Shown here: piece by piece, positions 37,641-55,879 of the stretch
How the letters are laid out: every line of letters starts with the position of its first letter
How positions within the stretch are numbered: the stretch's first letter is position 1
Source: Cheilinus undulatus
Lineage: Eukaryota; Chordata; Actinopteri; Labriformes; Labridae
Length of the DNA stretch: 64,000 nt
Assembly (NCBI RefSeq): GCF_018320785.1
Contig: NC_054865.1
Location: forward strand, 35,588,398-35,652,397
Direction: 5' to 3'
Made by a program: the position numbers and the translations under genes
Notes under the pieces: generated by a model
Seen by the model: only the letters and a program-made list of their open reading frames with translations
Told to the model about the DNA's origin: nothing
Database searches by the model: none

Positions 37641-38420
37641 GGTTGACTGCAGGGATTGGATGCTCTTAACTGAAACAGGTGTTGGAGGAAAACTCTATGA
37701 CATTATTAAAACGATGTGCACTAATATGAAGTGTGCTGTTAAAATTGGAGAAATGGGAACTGACTTTTTCTCCCAGAGTCAAGGGGTGAAACAGGGATGC
37801 AGTCTCAGCCCCACCCTGTTTCACATTTACATCGCTGATTTGGTGAACTCTCTCCCTGGTGTCACCCTCTCTGACTCAGACATGAACTTTCTCCTGTTTG
37901 CAGATGATCTGATACTGCTGGCTCAATGCAAGGAGGTATTACAACGGCAACTTGATCATCTGCAAAACTTCTGTCAGACCTTGGCCCTGACAGTAAATTT
38001 GGACAAAATTAAAATTCTGATATTCCAGAATCGATCCAAAGCTCAGGGAAACCAACAGAGATTTACTTTGTGATCTACATACATAGAACACACACATGCA
38101 TACACATATTTAGGTCTAAAATTACAGGCCAATTTCTACTTTTAATCCCCATCCAAAAAATAGCCATCACATTTTACAAACACCTAAAAACCAGTAACCC
38201 CAGCTCCTACCATCACAAAGCTCTACTTTACCAAGAGGAGACCCTGGAGAAGAACCCCCTCAGCGAATCCTTAGGCTCAGCTCACCTTACAGTGCCAGGC
38301 CTCAGGACAGCCCTGACACCATCTCAACCAATCAGGTTACAAAGAGAAAAAGACAATTACGTGAATATTGGACATGCACAACAAGAACTCAAAGTAAACT
38401 CTAGTGTTATTGGGCTCTAA
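37641..38420 (+). pseudogene. non-LTR retrotransposon (LINE) reverse transcriptase fragment
   Basis: The frame 37660-38073 encodes the RT palm region. VKQGCSLSPTLFHIYIADLV and LLFADDLILLAQ carry the FADD catalytic box, followed by LALTVNLDKIKILIFQ. After a frame change, YTYLGLKLQANF (about 38100-38135) continues the RT. It then jumps directly to the C-terminal KIAITFYKHLKTSNPSSYHH segment, so roughly 100 residues usually between them are missing. The 5' part, endonuclease and 3'UTR are absent. It belongs to the Jockey/L2/Rex1-like group; I cannot settle the clade. Non-functional. Confidence 0.8.
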
Positions 38421-38703
38421 ACAGACAGTACACTGTAGCAAATTATTTAAGCACAGTGGCTGATGAGAAACTGAGGAAGACATTGTCTACTATAGCTTCT
38501 TAGTTAAACTCGGGATTACAGGCAACAGGGACAAAAATCTACCAAATGAAGAACAAAATGCAACAGCATAGTCACAGTCATAAGTAACTCCTGTAATGCC
38601 TTTAAAGAGCATTTCTCTGCATTCAGTAGGATCAGAGTGCCATGATGTGTTTGAGGACCCTTTGCACCTGTATCTTTGGTGTCTAAAGGTACAAAGTGGG
38701 GAA
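38421..38703. other. intergenic, nothing recognised
   Basis: Short spacer between the LINE fragment and the Tc1-like element. No features are seen. Confidence 0.4.
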
Positions 38704-38919
38704 TACAGTGCATATTAAAAGCATTTACCCCCTGGATGTTTGACCTTTTAATTGTTTTATGAATTAAACATGGTCAATATAATTTGGCTTTTTGACACAA
38801 AACAAAACGAAAACACTCTTTAATGGCAAAATGAAAACACATTTCTACAAAGTAATGTCATTGAAATCATAACGTGTAATATAATGTAATGTAGTAATTC
38901 ATAAACATTCACCTCCTTC

Positions 38920-39980
38920 AAGTCAGTATTTAGTAGAGGCACCTTTGGCTGTAATCACAGCGCTGAGTCTGTGTGGATAGCCGTCAATCTGGCTTGCACA
39001 TCTAGAAACGGCAATTTCACTCCATTCTCTTTTGCAAAGCTGCTCAAGCTCTGTCAGGTTGCATGGGGATTGGGTGTGATCAGCCCTTTTTAAGTCCAGC
39101 CACAACTTCTCTATTTGATTGAGGTCTGGGCTTTGACTCGGCTACTCCAGAACATTCTTTATACCCTTTCTGTGTAGCTTTCACTGTATGCTTTGGGTCG
39201 TTGTGTTGCTGGATACAAATCTTCTCCAAAGCCCTAGTTCTCCTGCAGGATGAATACGATTGTCCTCCAGGATTTTCCTATATTTTGCTGCATTCATTTG
39301 ATCCTCTACTTTTGAAAGCCTTCCAGGGCCAGCAGCTGAGAAGCATCCCAGCAGCATGATGCTGCCACAGTCATGCTTCACAGTGGGGATGTGTTTATGG
39401 TGATTTGCAGTGTTTGGTGCCTGCCAAACTAGGGTCTTGTTTGATGCCAAAAAGCCCCATTTTGGTCTCACCAGACCTAAGAACTTTCTTCCACTTGAAC
39501 ATGAAGTCTCCCACATGCCTTCTGGCAAACTCTAGTCAAGATTTAATGAGTTTTCCTCAACAGTGGCTTTGTGTGGATGTGCAGTGTTTTGTGTCTGCCA
39601 AACTAAGCATCCTGTCTTTTCTTCAACAATGACTTTCTCTTTGTCACTCTCCTGAAAAGCTTTGACCGGTGAAGAACCAGGGCAACAGTTGCTGTATGCA
39701 GATTCTCTCCCATCTCAGCTGATGAAGCTTGTAACTCCTTCAGAGAAGTCATAGGTGTGTAGTCTCCTTTTTGCATAAGCACTCAGTTTGGGGGACGGCC
39801 TGTTGTAACATATTTTCACATGTGCCATATTCCTTCCATTTCTTGATGATGGATGTAATTGAACTCTGGAGGATGTTCAGTGACTTGGATTTTTTTGTAT
39901 CCATCTACTGACTTATACTTTTCAATAACTGTTTCTATTAATTGCTTTGCAGTGATCTTTTCTCTTCATGGTGTAATGTT
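38920..39980 (-). pseudogene. Tc1-like transposase relic
   Basis: The minus-strand frame 39528-39181 contains CGSIMLLGCFSAAGPGRLSK followed by AAKYRKILEDN, the segment around the second catalytic aspartate region of Tc1 transposases. Upstream (39980-39530) lies the decayed N-terminal DNA-binding part and downstream (39180-38920) the C-terminal part with GLDLNQIEKL-like and QIDGYPHRLSAV-like pieces. Stops and frameshifts interrupt every section. Not functional. Confidence 0.75.
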
Positions 39981-40165
39981 AGCCAGGAATACTGATTAAT
40001 CAGTGACTGGACCCTCCAGACACAGATGTCTTTATACTACAATCACTTGAGACACATTCAGTGTGAACAGGTTAACCCACATTTCACTAATTGTGAGACT
40101 ACTAGCACCAATAGGCTGGATCTCTGTTGAATTAGGTCAGTCACTTTAAAGGGGGTGAATATCTA

Positions 40166-40707
40166 CAGTGCTTAACAAATTTATTAGACCACCTGTCATG
40201 TTTGTCTCAGAGACCATCCAGCATCATGAAGTGCTTTAATGTGGACTCTTTCATTTTCAGTGAGCTCTCCATGTTTTACCATTTTGAACAGGAATGAGGG
40301 ATTTCAAACTGAATTCACCTTTTTACACCCAAATTTGAGCCGGCTCACTGGGCTTCTCTGAGAAGTCAGAAAATAATCAAGCATAACATTCAAGCACTAA
40401 AACTCATTTTTCTCTTCAGGATTGCAAGTAAATAACTATAATTTGACATATTAATCAAGAAATAATAATGTACTTTACTATTTTTTCAGTTTTTTTGTAA
40501 ATCAGTAAATTTGAAAATTCATGGATAACAATAATAATTATATTTTAGCATTAAAAATATCATTTGGGTTTGAGCTTCTACATACTGGTGTATTAACCAT
40601 TGCAGAAACATAAAAGATGATTTTGGTAATTACCAATGCTGTTAATTTGGGCAGCTGTGGCATAAACCTTACTTTGGGTGGTGGTCTAATAAATTTGTTA
40701 AGCACTG
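40166..40707. mobile_element. Tc1-type MITE, CAGTGCTTAACAAATT family, copy 1 (nested)
   Basis: CAGTGCTTAACAAATTTATT (from 40166) and AATAAATTTGTTAAGCACTG (to 40707) are perfect inverted repeats that extend through AGACCACC. TA lies at 40164-40165 and 40708-40709. It sits inside the Tc1-like element at 38706-40889. It is 542 bp, AT-rich and non-coding. A second copy lies at 45308-45859. Confidence 0.95.
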
Positions 40708-40891
40708 TATGCTATCACTCATTCTGCATTACACACAGCAATTTTATTCAGTTGACCTTAATTTGTAAAAATCTGTTTTAACATTAACATTAAAGAGTTT
40801 TTTGTCATGTAAAAAAAAATTGACTTTTATTTATAAATTCAATAAAAGGGTAAAACATCCAAGCAGGTAAACACCTTTTAAAGGCATTGTA

Positions 40892-42410
40892 CACTAACCC
40901 TCTGGTATTATATAGACATTATTGACAAAAATGTAGTATTTTTTCACTTTTTTATTTTGCAGAAGTTTTGGCATTATGATAAATGGCATGATTTTTTGGA
41001 AAGGTTTGTTTCTTGATACATTTTGAAATTCCAATTTAAATTCATATGAACAGGTCTATAATATTCTGTATATTTACTACCATTTAAACTATTACAGGCA
41101 AAAATGCCAATTTCCTGAAATATTCCTAAGAATATATAAACTAATTTTGGGGGGTAAAACCAACAATCAACATTGGTCCTGAACCAAATTACCAAACATT
41201 CCAACATTTTCAAGTTTTTAACCCTTTAGATGCCAGCCTAATTGAATATACCAGTGTTTTCATATGAAAAACCTCCAAAAATCAGAGTTTTGACATAATG
41301 AATGACGGGGGCTGGGGGAGTATTCTTGAAAATAATTGAATATTTGGTAGTTTTGATCAAGAATGAAATTTACTTTCAGATTGAACCCCCAAAAAGTGGA
41401 AAAAAATCTGTAAAATTTTCTAGCTGGGTATAGAAGTGGACATTTTTGGCCTTAGAAGCCTTAATGTCAGGAATTGAAGTGATACCTGATGGTTATGGGA
41501 AAAAAGCAGTGGAACATGCAGAAGATGTCTGGACATCACAGGAGGAGGCAACATCAGATGAGGATGAGAGGTTTTTGAACTGCTTCAGGCTGCACTAGAC
41601 ATTTAAACTGAAGGCTGTGGACTTTAGCACTGAACATAAAATACCTACACTATCAGCGGCAGCAGAAGAGGAGGAGGCCAGAGAGCAGACAAACACACCT
41701 AATAGGAGCAGAGGGTGCTATATGAATGCTTACTTCTCTCAGAGAATGTACTTCGGAGTTAGGACTGACAGCATCAAGAAACCCTGAACAAGTTCTTCCT
41801 CCATCATTAAGAGAAAAAGCAGGAAAAAAGACAAGTAGTTCCTTTCATCAAATAAAATTGACAACAGTAATGTATGATTGTTTTTCCTGCTAAGAACCTC
41901 TGTAGTTTTCCTGTGTTCAGTGAAGGCCGGTATTTATTTGTCTAAATATTAAGGCACACAACTCTGATGTATACGTTTGCCTGAATTAAATAACAAATTA
42001 CTCATTTATCTAAGTTTTTGTTTTTCAGATTGCTTGGTAAATTAAATCAGATATGCTCTATTTTTGTTGCTTTTAAATTAATGCTATTTATCTCTTGATG
42101 AGAAAAAGCATAACTGTCCATTGCTCATGTAGTTTAAGATTTCTTGTATTGCGAACTGGAATTTTGACTCTGTATCAAGCTAGAAGAGCTGGGTTTCCCT
42201 TTATGCTTTGGCTTTCTTTCTCGATAGACGGGGTATGCCAGAGTAGTGATAGAAATTCTAAATGATCTATGACGTTCCTCCTCACTGTTCATCATTGTCC
42301 TCTCATTGTCTTTATCATTATTTACATCAGCGGGACCAACACTTTTTCAGTCAGTTCTCAAAATCAAAAATAATATGGAAAATTGCCATTTGGATGTCTT
42401 TATTTGATGA
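40892..42410. other. intergenic, repeat-like
   Basis: The words TAACCCTCTGGTAT (40896) and TTAACCCTTTAGATGCC (41219) resemble ends of TTAA-targeted fish MITEs, but no coherent element can be bounded. The segment at about 41460-41600 (GGAGGAGGCAACATCAGATG) has no open frame of note. No gene is recognised. Confidence 0.4.
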
Positions 42411-43111
42411 TTTTAACCTTTATTTTTAAACAACAATTTCAAGCTTTGCACAAAAAGATTCGGACCACGACAGCCTGTGCTCTGCTTAATAATCTCGGCT
42501 GTGGGAGGAGCATAACATCACATATCAGATCCAGCCAATGAATACATACCCAATTACAAGATTCAAAGACATCTGAGGAGCTCAACTGGAAATTGTGACA
42601 CTAAGGTGGTGAGAGCTGATTTTCTCCAAGATCAAATAGTCACATTTTCTCTGAAGCTAATCTTGTATTCTTCCCCCAAGAGTACGTTGAGTAGGTAGGC
42701 CACCGAAGGGAATTAAAAACAATTTTATCTTTTAAAATAAAAACTGTGAGAAAACAGTGACCCCACAAAAGTGCTCAGCCAAACCCATCAAATTAAAGTA
42801 CAATAAAATAGTAGAGAATAAGGTTAATAGTAAGTGTTTTACTTATCCCCCCCCCCCCAACAGAAAAATAAATTCCTTTGGTCAAGTAAAAAACAAAATG
42901 AAAATAACAGTGAACTTTTCATTTAACCAGTCTCATGTCCTTCATGATTCTTTCTCCACAGTCACCCAGGTTCTTGAGGCTCTAAGGCTGCAAAGGAGGT
43001 GTAAAGGCAATATGGTTATGGTGCCCCTGGTGCTCCATGCTGCAGCATGCTGGGAGGAGGACTAGAGGAGGAGGAGAGGGGCAGAGGCATTGAGAGAGGA
43101 CCAGCGTGTCC
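42411..43111 (-). other. btbd10: probable btbd10 3'UTR
   Basis: This follows the btbd10 stop on the minus strand. The reverse complement offers AATAAA-type hexamers near 42417-42425 as a possible polyadenylation signal. A C-run of 10-12 at 42847-42859 is a simple repeat. The plus-strand 102-codon frame at 42757-43065 is not supported by anything else. The extent is inferred. Confidence 0.4.
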
Positions 43112-50180
<7,069 letters not shown>

Positions 50181-50262
50181 GCTGACGTCGTACGTGACGA
50201 CCGTTAGGGGCTTACGTGCTGACGTACACAGCTAGACAGAAACGTTGCCGAAACGTTAATCA
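50181..50262 (-). promoter_or_regulatory. btbd10: btbd10 promoter with CRE cluster
   Basis: Three CRE-like sites crowd within 45 bp: TGACGTCG (50183-50190), CGTGACGAC (about 50193-50201) and TGACGTAC (50220-50227). They lie just upstream of the inferred non-coding exon. CREB/ATF binding is expected from the full TGACGTCG core. No TATA box is visible. The next plus-strand gene is not in the window, so there is no evidence that the promoter is bidirectional. Confidence 0.55.
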
Positions 50263-51314
50263 CGAGGAGTCAAAAAATTAAGAATCTAAAAAAAAGAAAG
50301 AAACGTAGAAAACAACGGATTGAGAGGTGAATTAGGTAAGATTTGGTGCTTCACTGCGTGGATATAGTTCTCCTTTCTTTTTGTATCGTTTTTCAGGTTA
50401 TAATGATGGCACTCACGACGATTTACAAGATATTGTTTTTTTTAACATTAGGAAATAACCAACCTAATTATATAAAAACAGATGGTAATGGATAATAAGT
50501 TACCAATGGTACCAAAATTGATATACTCATAGTCCAAACAGTTTAAGTAAAAACCCAACCCAAATGTTGCATTCAGATAAAACCCGTATCACATAACCAA
50601 ATTTGCAAGGTCTCTAACTCTCTCTCTCTTTTTGCTCTTGTTAAAATCTGAGGGAAATATAGGATGTAGTCTAAATGGCCTATTATAGTAAAAAGATATA
50701 ATCAAGAATTCATCAAACAGCATCTTTTGAAAAAATTGTTCGGAAGAAGAATTGTAGATTTTTACATTACATTAGTTTTTAGTGTGCATGTATGTGGTCT
50801 TTTTGTGTAATGATTTGGATTAAATATCAGAGTATAAAACAGCCACAAAAGGTCCTTTAATACAGTTGTTGCCATTTTTTGTAACACTATTCAAACAAAA
50901 TTTTGTTCCGTGCTTAGAGTAACCCAACAGCAACTGTCAGTCAAATAAGGATATGCTCTAGAAATATTACCTGTTTTCAAATGAAAGTTTACCAAACTGC
51001 ACTGTGAAGACTTCTTACAGCTACAGCAGTTTTTTGGGCAATTTGACAGGCAGCCAGTACAAACCAGTCAAGCCATACCTGCTGGCCAAGACACTGGTGA
51101 AACAGTTGTGTGTTTTTCTATTTATTACAAACAGAGATAACAGAATTAACTTGAACTACCAGAATCAGTAAACATTTTATAAGGATTTTTAGACTTATGC
51201 TCCCAAAAGTATATTGAAAATAGGGGTGAATACTTAATAAGCAATGCAGTGTTCAAGACAGTGTCACTTTTACATGAGGATAAACATAAAGTGAGGAATA
51301 TGGAGTCAAAACAG
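50263..51314. other. intergenic between btbd10 and pth
   Basis: AT-rich spacer of about 1 kb between the btbd10 promoter and the pth 3' end. A (CT)n stretch lies near 50614-50632. No exon or repeat terminus is recognised. Confidence 0.5.
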
Positions 51315-51920
51315 ATTTATTTTGAGGATTTGTTAAAAGAAGGAGAAAAGTTTAAAACACACTGAATCATGTTCTACCAAAGTAGAACATACACAAAAAA
51401 CTAGTAAAAAATAAATAAATTAAATATAAAATACATACAATAAAATAGATCTACTCTTATTAATATTTCTTAGTGATTATAAACAAGGTTCATAAGACTT
51501 GCTTCTTATAGTTGGTCCTTATGGCACATTAGAATATACAATAAACAACACTGACTCCATATAGTGAATATTTATACCCTCAAAAAGAACATTAAACTGT
51601 ATAGTACTGAAATAAAAAAAAACCTCAACCAAACCAACAAAAACCTTACGTATGTGGCTCTATCCTTTAGCATTGAATAGGGCGATAAATAACTTTAATA
51701 TCTGTAATAATGTTGTTGTATTTAAAAAGTAAGTAAACAATTGAAGTTAATGAAATAGAAAAATATCAGGAAAAACTGAAAAACAAAGAAATAAAAACCT
51801 AAATGAAAATAAACAAACAAACAAACAAATTAATTAATGACTTAATAAATTAATAAATAAAATAAAATAAAAAAGTAAATTGTTTGTATTACAATTGTCC
51901 ACCTTTTTGTTCCAGGAAAA
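51315..51920 (-). other. pth: probable pth 3'UTR
   Basis: Minus-strand sequence after the pth stop. It is A/T-rich with long AAAT/TTTA runs (51790-51870). A candidate AATAAA lies at 51320-51315 (TTTATT on the plus strand) and others are nearby, so the cleavage site is uncertain. Confidence 0.35.
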
Positions 51921-52306
51921 TCATTTAGGCAAAAGGTTTTTAATATTCCCTGACTGTCCTTGTTGCGGTTTAACACTGGCAACAATGATGTCCTTTAACT
52001 TTTCCTGTAGCCAGTCCTGTCTGTCCCCGACTTGTTTGTGTTCTCGAACGTTGTGCATGAGCTGAACCTCGCTGATGGTTCTTTTTCTGTAGAGTTATAG
52101 AATATTACAAAAGGGAAACTTCCATTAATAAAATTAAAGTATTTCAAGTTTTTATTATCACTTCCTTATGTTCACTTCAGAAATTACATTTTAATTATGA
52201 TAGATAATAAAATATCTTACCTGACTGGTTTAGCCTCAGTGTAAAAACTGGCAAGGAAAAGTATCGCTATCAGAATGAGGGTTTCCACTTGCCTTAATGA
52301 CAACAT
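51921..52306 (-). CDS. pth: parathyroid hormone precursor (prepro-PTH)
   Basis: PTH is a secreted peptide that acts on PTH1R-type receptors to control calcium and phosphate. Coding exons are 52306-52221 (signal peptide, MLSLRQVETLILIAILFLAS) and 52086-51921, joined through a split codon in the pro-sequence to give KPVRKR, the furin-type cleavage site. The precursor has 83 residues. The predicted mature hormone starts TISEVQLMHNVREHKQ, so S3, E4, Q6, L7-N10 and W23/L24/L28 of the receptor-binding 1-34 region are kept. It has only 52 residues, against 84 in mammals; residue 1 is threonine instead of serine or alanine. The intron (134 bp) lies in the pro-region as in other PTH genes. It follows btbd10 as in human. 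The a/b paralogue is not determinable. Confidence 0.95.
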
Positions 52307-52515
52307 GTTGAGTTACTGAAACAAATGAGACATGAAATGGTTACAAACTTTACTCAAGTGATTTTCAATCTTTAAATAGAGATCAAGTTTACAATTGAAT
52401 ATTTAAATTCTGACCCACTCTCGTGCATTTCTTACCAGATTTTTTTGTCCTTATATCCAAGGAAACGTAGGGCAGATTTTCTTCAGTATTGGCAAAGAGG
52501 TCAAACTTGTTGATC
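52307..52515 (-). other. pth: pth 5'UTR: non-coding exon 1 and intron 1
   Basis: Exon 2 starts at 52315 after a TTTGTTTCAG acceptor, nine bases before the ATG. A donor CTG/GTAAG at 52436/52435 ends a non-coding first exon that would run from about 52515 to 52436. This three-exon layout (non-coding, prepro, hormone) is that of PTH genes generally. The transcription start is inferred from the TATA box. Confidence 0.65.
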
Positions 52516-52541
52516 AGTCTTTGGTGCGAGGACGCTTCCCT

Positions 52542-52551
52542 CCTTTATATA
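52542..52551 (-). promoter_or_regulatory. pth: pth TATA box
   Basis: TATATAAAGG on the minus strand lies roughly 27 bp before the inferred transcription start and 106 bp before the exon 1 donor. A CRE-like half site (TACGTCG) lies immediately upstream, at 52551-52557. PTH genes in mammals are also TATA-driven with a CRE. Confidence 0.75.
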
Positions 52552-52559
52552 CGACGTAG

Positions 52560-55200
52560 CCCTCCCCTGGTCATCAATGAGCCATCTTCACTGTTGATGC
52601 TGAGGTCACTCTTCCAATGCATCGATGGGCCCAGGCATCTGCATGACACCACCTCCACCACAACTCACCGCTAACTCTTCTTTCAACACCTCTGCAACAC
52701 GCCCCACTCGTCAAACTGTGTGTGAACTTTTCACACTTTGTGCTGAATAATATCACTTTTGTCGGAATACATGTATGCACATATACGTGTGCATCATATG
52801 TGAAAGAAATGGACATCTCTAATTAGACATGTCTCATGCAGATGGACTGCAGTGAAAACATATACTCTCTGAAAAGGCAATGACTGTCATGTTTAATTTA
52901 TTACCAATGCAATTTATTTTATGGTTCACCTCATGCAAGCATCTAAAGGTCGTGAAGAGGTGCAGCTTGGCCAGCCTGAAGGAAAGGGAGGAAGGGGACG
53001 ATTCCAGGGCAGACTGCTCTCAAGTAGAGAGATAGGCTCTCATATTAAGAGCAGGATGTTCATATTGTCAGGAGGCTGCACCTGCTCTTTGTCTGTATTT
53101 CTACAGATCATCATGCAGCTTTCCCTTACATTTTACACTGATTATCTGTCGGTGTTAAGATGCCAACAAAGAGCCTGTCAGTGATGACATCTTGCATCAG
53201 CTGTGGGGCTGTTAGAGGCCTCTGGCCATAACTGAAAGTAGAGAAGAACCTATAATACACATTTAAATAACAAAAAAAAAACAAAAAACACATGCCTTTT
53301 TTATTCCTAAGCAATGCTTTACTCCTTTTTCTTGAAAGAAATCAGCTGTTTTATGCACATTTGTTTGCTTGTGTATGAACTCTCTATATGAGTGACCTTG
53401 TCTCTAGTTTCAAGCTGATATCAGTACGAATGGTTTAAATGAAAGAAAACATGCTTTGGCAACATGTAGTTATTTTGTTTAAATGTGTAGCACACCGTTG
53501 GTTGATGTATGAGTTGTGTATAACCTTGTCAGGGTGTCACAAGGTGCATTAGGTAACCCTGAGAGACATTTTCTAAATGTGGCAAAGGCATGGCTATGCT
53601 GTGACTGAAGGAATAGGTGCCACACATCTTACTGTCATTAAGGATCTCTGCATAATATGCTCTCTTTTTTAAAGTGTAAAGTGAGAAAAAGCACATTTCA
53701 TGTTGTGTTTTACATTTGAGAGGCATCAATCCTCTCTGACCTTTAAATTTGAGTTTTTTTTTAAAGAAGTGCCTCATTTATCTTATGATTTGATTTTATG
53801 CCCATGTTGCACTGCTTGAATTGGTGCCATATCACCCTAATTAAAACAAATATATGTCCCATAGGTTCAAAAGAAAATTAGATTAGTCTGATCTTTCATA
53901 GAAATCCATTTAAGGATCTAAGGTTGTTAAAACAGACCAGTACACCTGACTCATGCAGCCCCTCCTCAGGTAGAAAAAAAACAAAAGCAGAGTACATGTA
54001 AGGCTCTTTTGCCACCATGCTGACCTGTGTCTTTATCAGCTCCATCCATCCTGCACGTAAACAGCACTCAGCACCACCTGTGCTTTCAACTAGGCTAGAT
54101 TTTTGGTGCATGTGTAGTGCACTCAACCGAGTCTCTCTCATTACCTCATGCTCTCACAATGTGAGCCATCTCAGCTATGGTATGTTACTGGTGTGCAAGA
54201 GAACCTGACAGGGATTGATGGGAAGAATTGCACGCAAATCATTAACTTGGGTCACCCCCATGTCACAAAGAAAGTAACGCACATAAAAGTGACTCATCCC
54301 TTTGAACTATATATAAATGTTGGCGCTGTAAATAGGCTATGCCAGGACTTATTAGGTTCTTAGGCTCCTTTTATAAGTTTAGAATTGCTTTATTCAACAC
54401 ACCTTTGGCTTGTTTAGTATTTTAAATATCCTTTATCAGTGTGCTGAAAAAACACAGTCAATATATGAGAAAATCTATGAAATTTAATTTGATCCTAATT
54501 TCTCACAGCTGTGTGATATCTTTTGAGCACGCATTCTAAATTCTTTATCCAGAAAGCAACATATTTATTTATCTTGCTTGAGTTTTGTAGGTTTAAATAC
54601 ACTGGGACCATGCTTTCCCAGAAATCTAAAAATGGAGTTACTTTTTTCATGAAATGAGGTCACCTCACTTGAAGATATCACATAACGAAACAGGATATAT
54701 TTAGATCGCCGACATCATCCCTCCTTTGCCAGAGAAACCAAACAAACACACGGAATACATATCTCAATAACATATTGCTTATGGAGCCGACAGAATCCAG
54801 AACAGCAATAAATCATTCAGACATCTTCACATCCAAGTTTCCTTGGAGCTACTCAATGGTTTGTTTGCCAAACCAAATGTTTTTATTCCTCCATGAAACC
54901 AGTTTACAGGGATGTGCCGGTGTCATTTCATCCCAATGCCCACACTCACATTAATCCATCACATCACTAGTGCAGTGTTGATCTGACTACCAGGCACAGG
55001 TGCTGGAGTCAGGTTTACACCTATCTGTTTACTGTTGCACAGTAAGCATTGAGTCCACTACAAAGACCCACAAAGACAGAGCTGCCTAGCTGTTATTATT
55101 AATTGTAATATTGCTAAAGTAATCTTACATCCTTCTGAGTCCTGAGCCTTAGTGCTGAATCAGTCAGTCAGTAATTCACGGTGTCAGAGCCGTACGGTTT
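52560..55200. other. intergenic downstream region, nothing recognised
   Basis: About 2.6 kb upstream of pth. Frames of 60-87 codons occur on both strands without recognised similarity. A short A-run with C interruptions lies at 53270-53290. No transposon ends are recognised. The first few hundred bases may hold pth regulatory sequence. Confidence 0.45.
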
Positions 55201-55796
55201 AGTCCTTTTTCTGATAGACCACAAGAACCTGTACCAAATTTCTCCTAATAGTTCTGGAGATCCTGGAAAATTCCTTTTAAAATGATAGATTTCCAAAACA
55301 TAAAAATCACCCTAAAATTCCTAACACATAACACAAATGTCTCTGTAAATTAAAAAAATCTCTTTAAAATGGCCCAAAATGTCCTCAAATATTATGCAAA
55401 TGTTTGTTGGCTTCTCTGAAAAAGTCTAAAGATTTACATTAAATGTTCACCAAAAAGATCCATGAAAATTCCTGAAAATTTTCAAGCAAATTCCCCCAAA
55501 TTTCTAATCAAATTCACAAAAATATACCATTAAATGCCATGGAAAATAACGCAAAATGCCCAAAAATATACCCCCTAAAAATCTAAACAAAGTCCTCACT
55601 CAAAATAAAAGAACTAAAAGATTTTAAAGCACAACACCCACTCCTTAAAAAATAATGATATTAATACTAATAACCTACAAATATTCAAATATATTAAAAA
55701 ATATATTCAAGAAATTATCTGACATTTTCAAAGATAATTCTCCAGATATTTGAAATTATTCCAGTTACTTTGGTAATTGGAATAATTTAATGGAAA
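55201..55796. repeat. degenerate A/C-rich tract (AAATTCCTAAAA-like units)
   Basis: Recurring words such as CCTGAAAATT, AAATTCC, CCCAAATTTC and CAAAATGCCC occur every 20-40 bp through this segment. This suggests a heavily mutated tandem array or a low-complexity repeat. No period is clean enough to define a unit. Confidence 0.4.
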
Positions 55797-55879
55797 AAGT
55801 ACAAGAGTATAGTGCTCAAGTAAAAGTACATTTACTTAAGTAGAAGTAGAAGTACTGATTTTAAAATGTTCTTAAAATA
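55797..55879. repeat. left half of older repeat split by the LINE
   Basis: AAAGTACAAGAGTATAGTGC, CTCAAGTAAAAGTACATTTA and CTTAAGTAGAAGTAGAAGTA belong to a common fish repeat of CAAGTAAAAGTAC words. Its right half resumes at 58021 after the LINE insertion (GTACAAGTACAC... GTAATTAGTTACTATCTGCC). The outer ends are approximate. Confidence 0.55.

Larger units (their letters stand above)
38706..40889 (-). mobile_element. Tc1/mariner transposon, interrupted by a MITE
   Basis: The left terminus CAGTGCATATTAAAAGCATT (TA at 38704-38705) and the right terminus AAACACCTTTTAAAGGCATTG (TA at 40890-40891) are inverted repeats of a common fish Tc1-like family (ends of the type CAGTGCCTATAAAAAG). Removing the nested MITE leaves about 1.64 kb, the normal Tc1 length. 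Transposase relics on the minus strand fill the centre. Typical phrases such as TAGTAGAGGCACCTTTGGCT and ATTGAGGTCTGGGCTTTGAC are intact. Confidence 0.85.
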
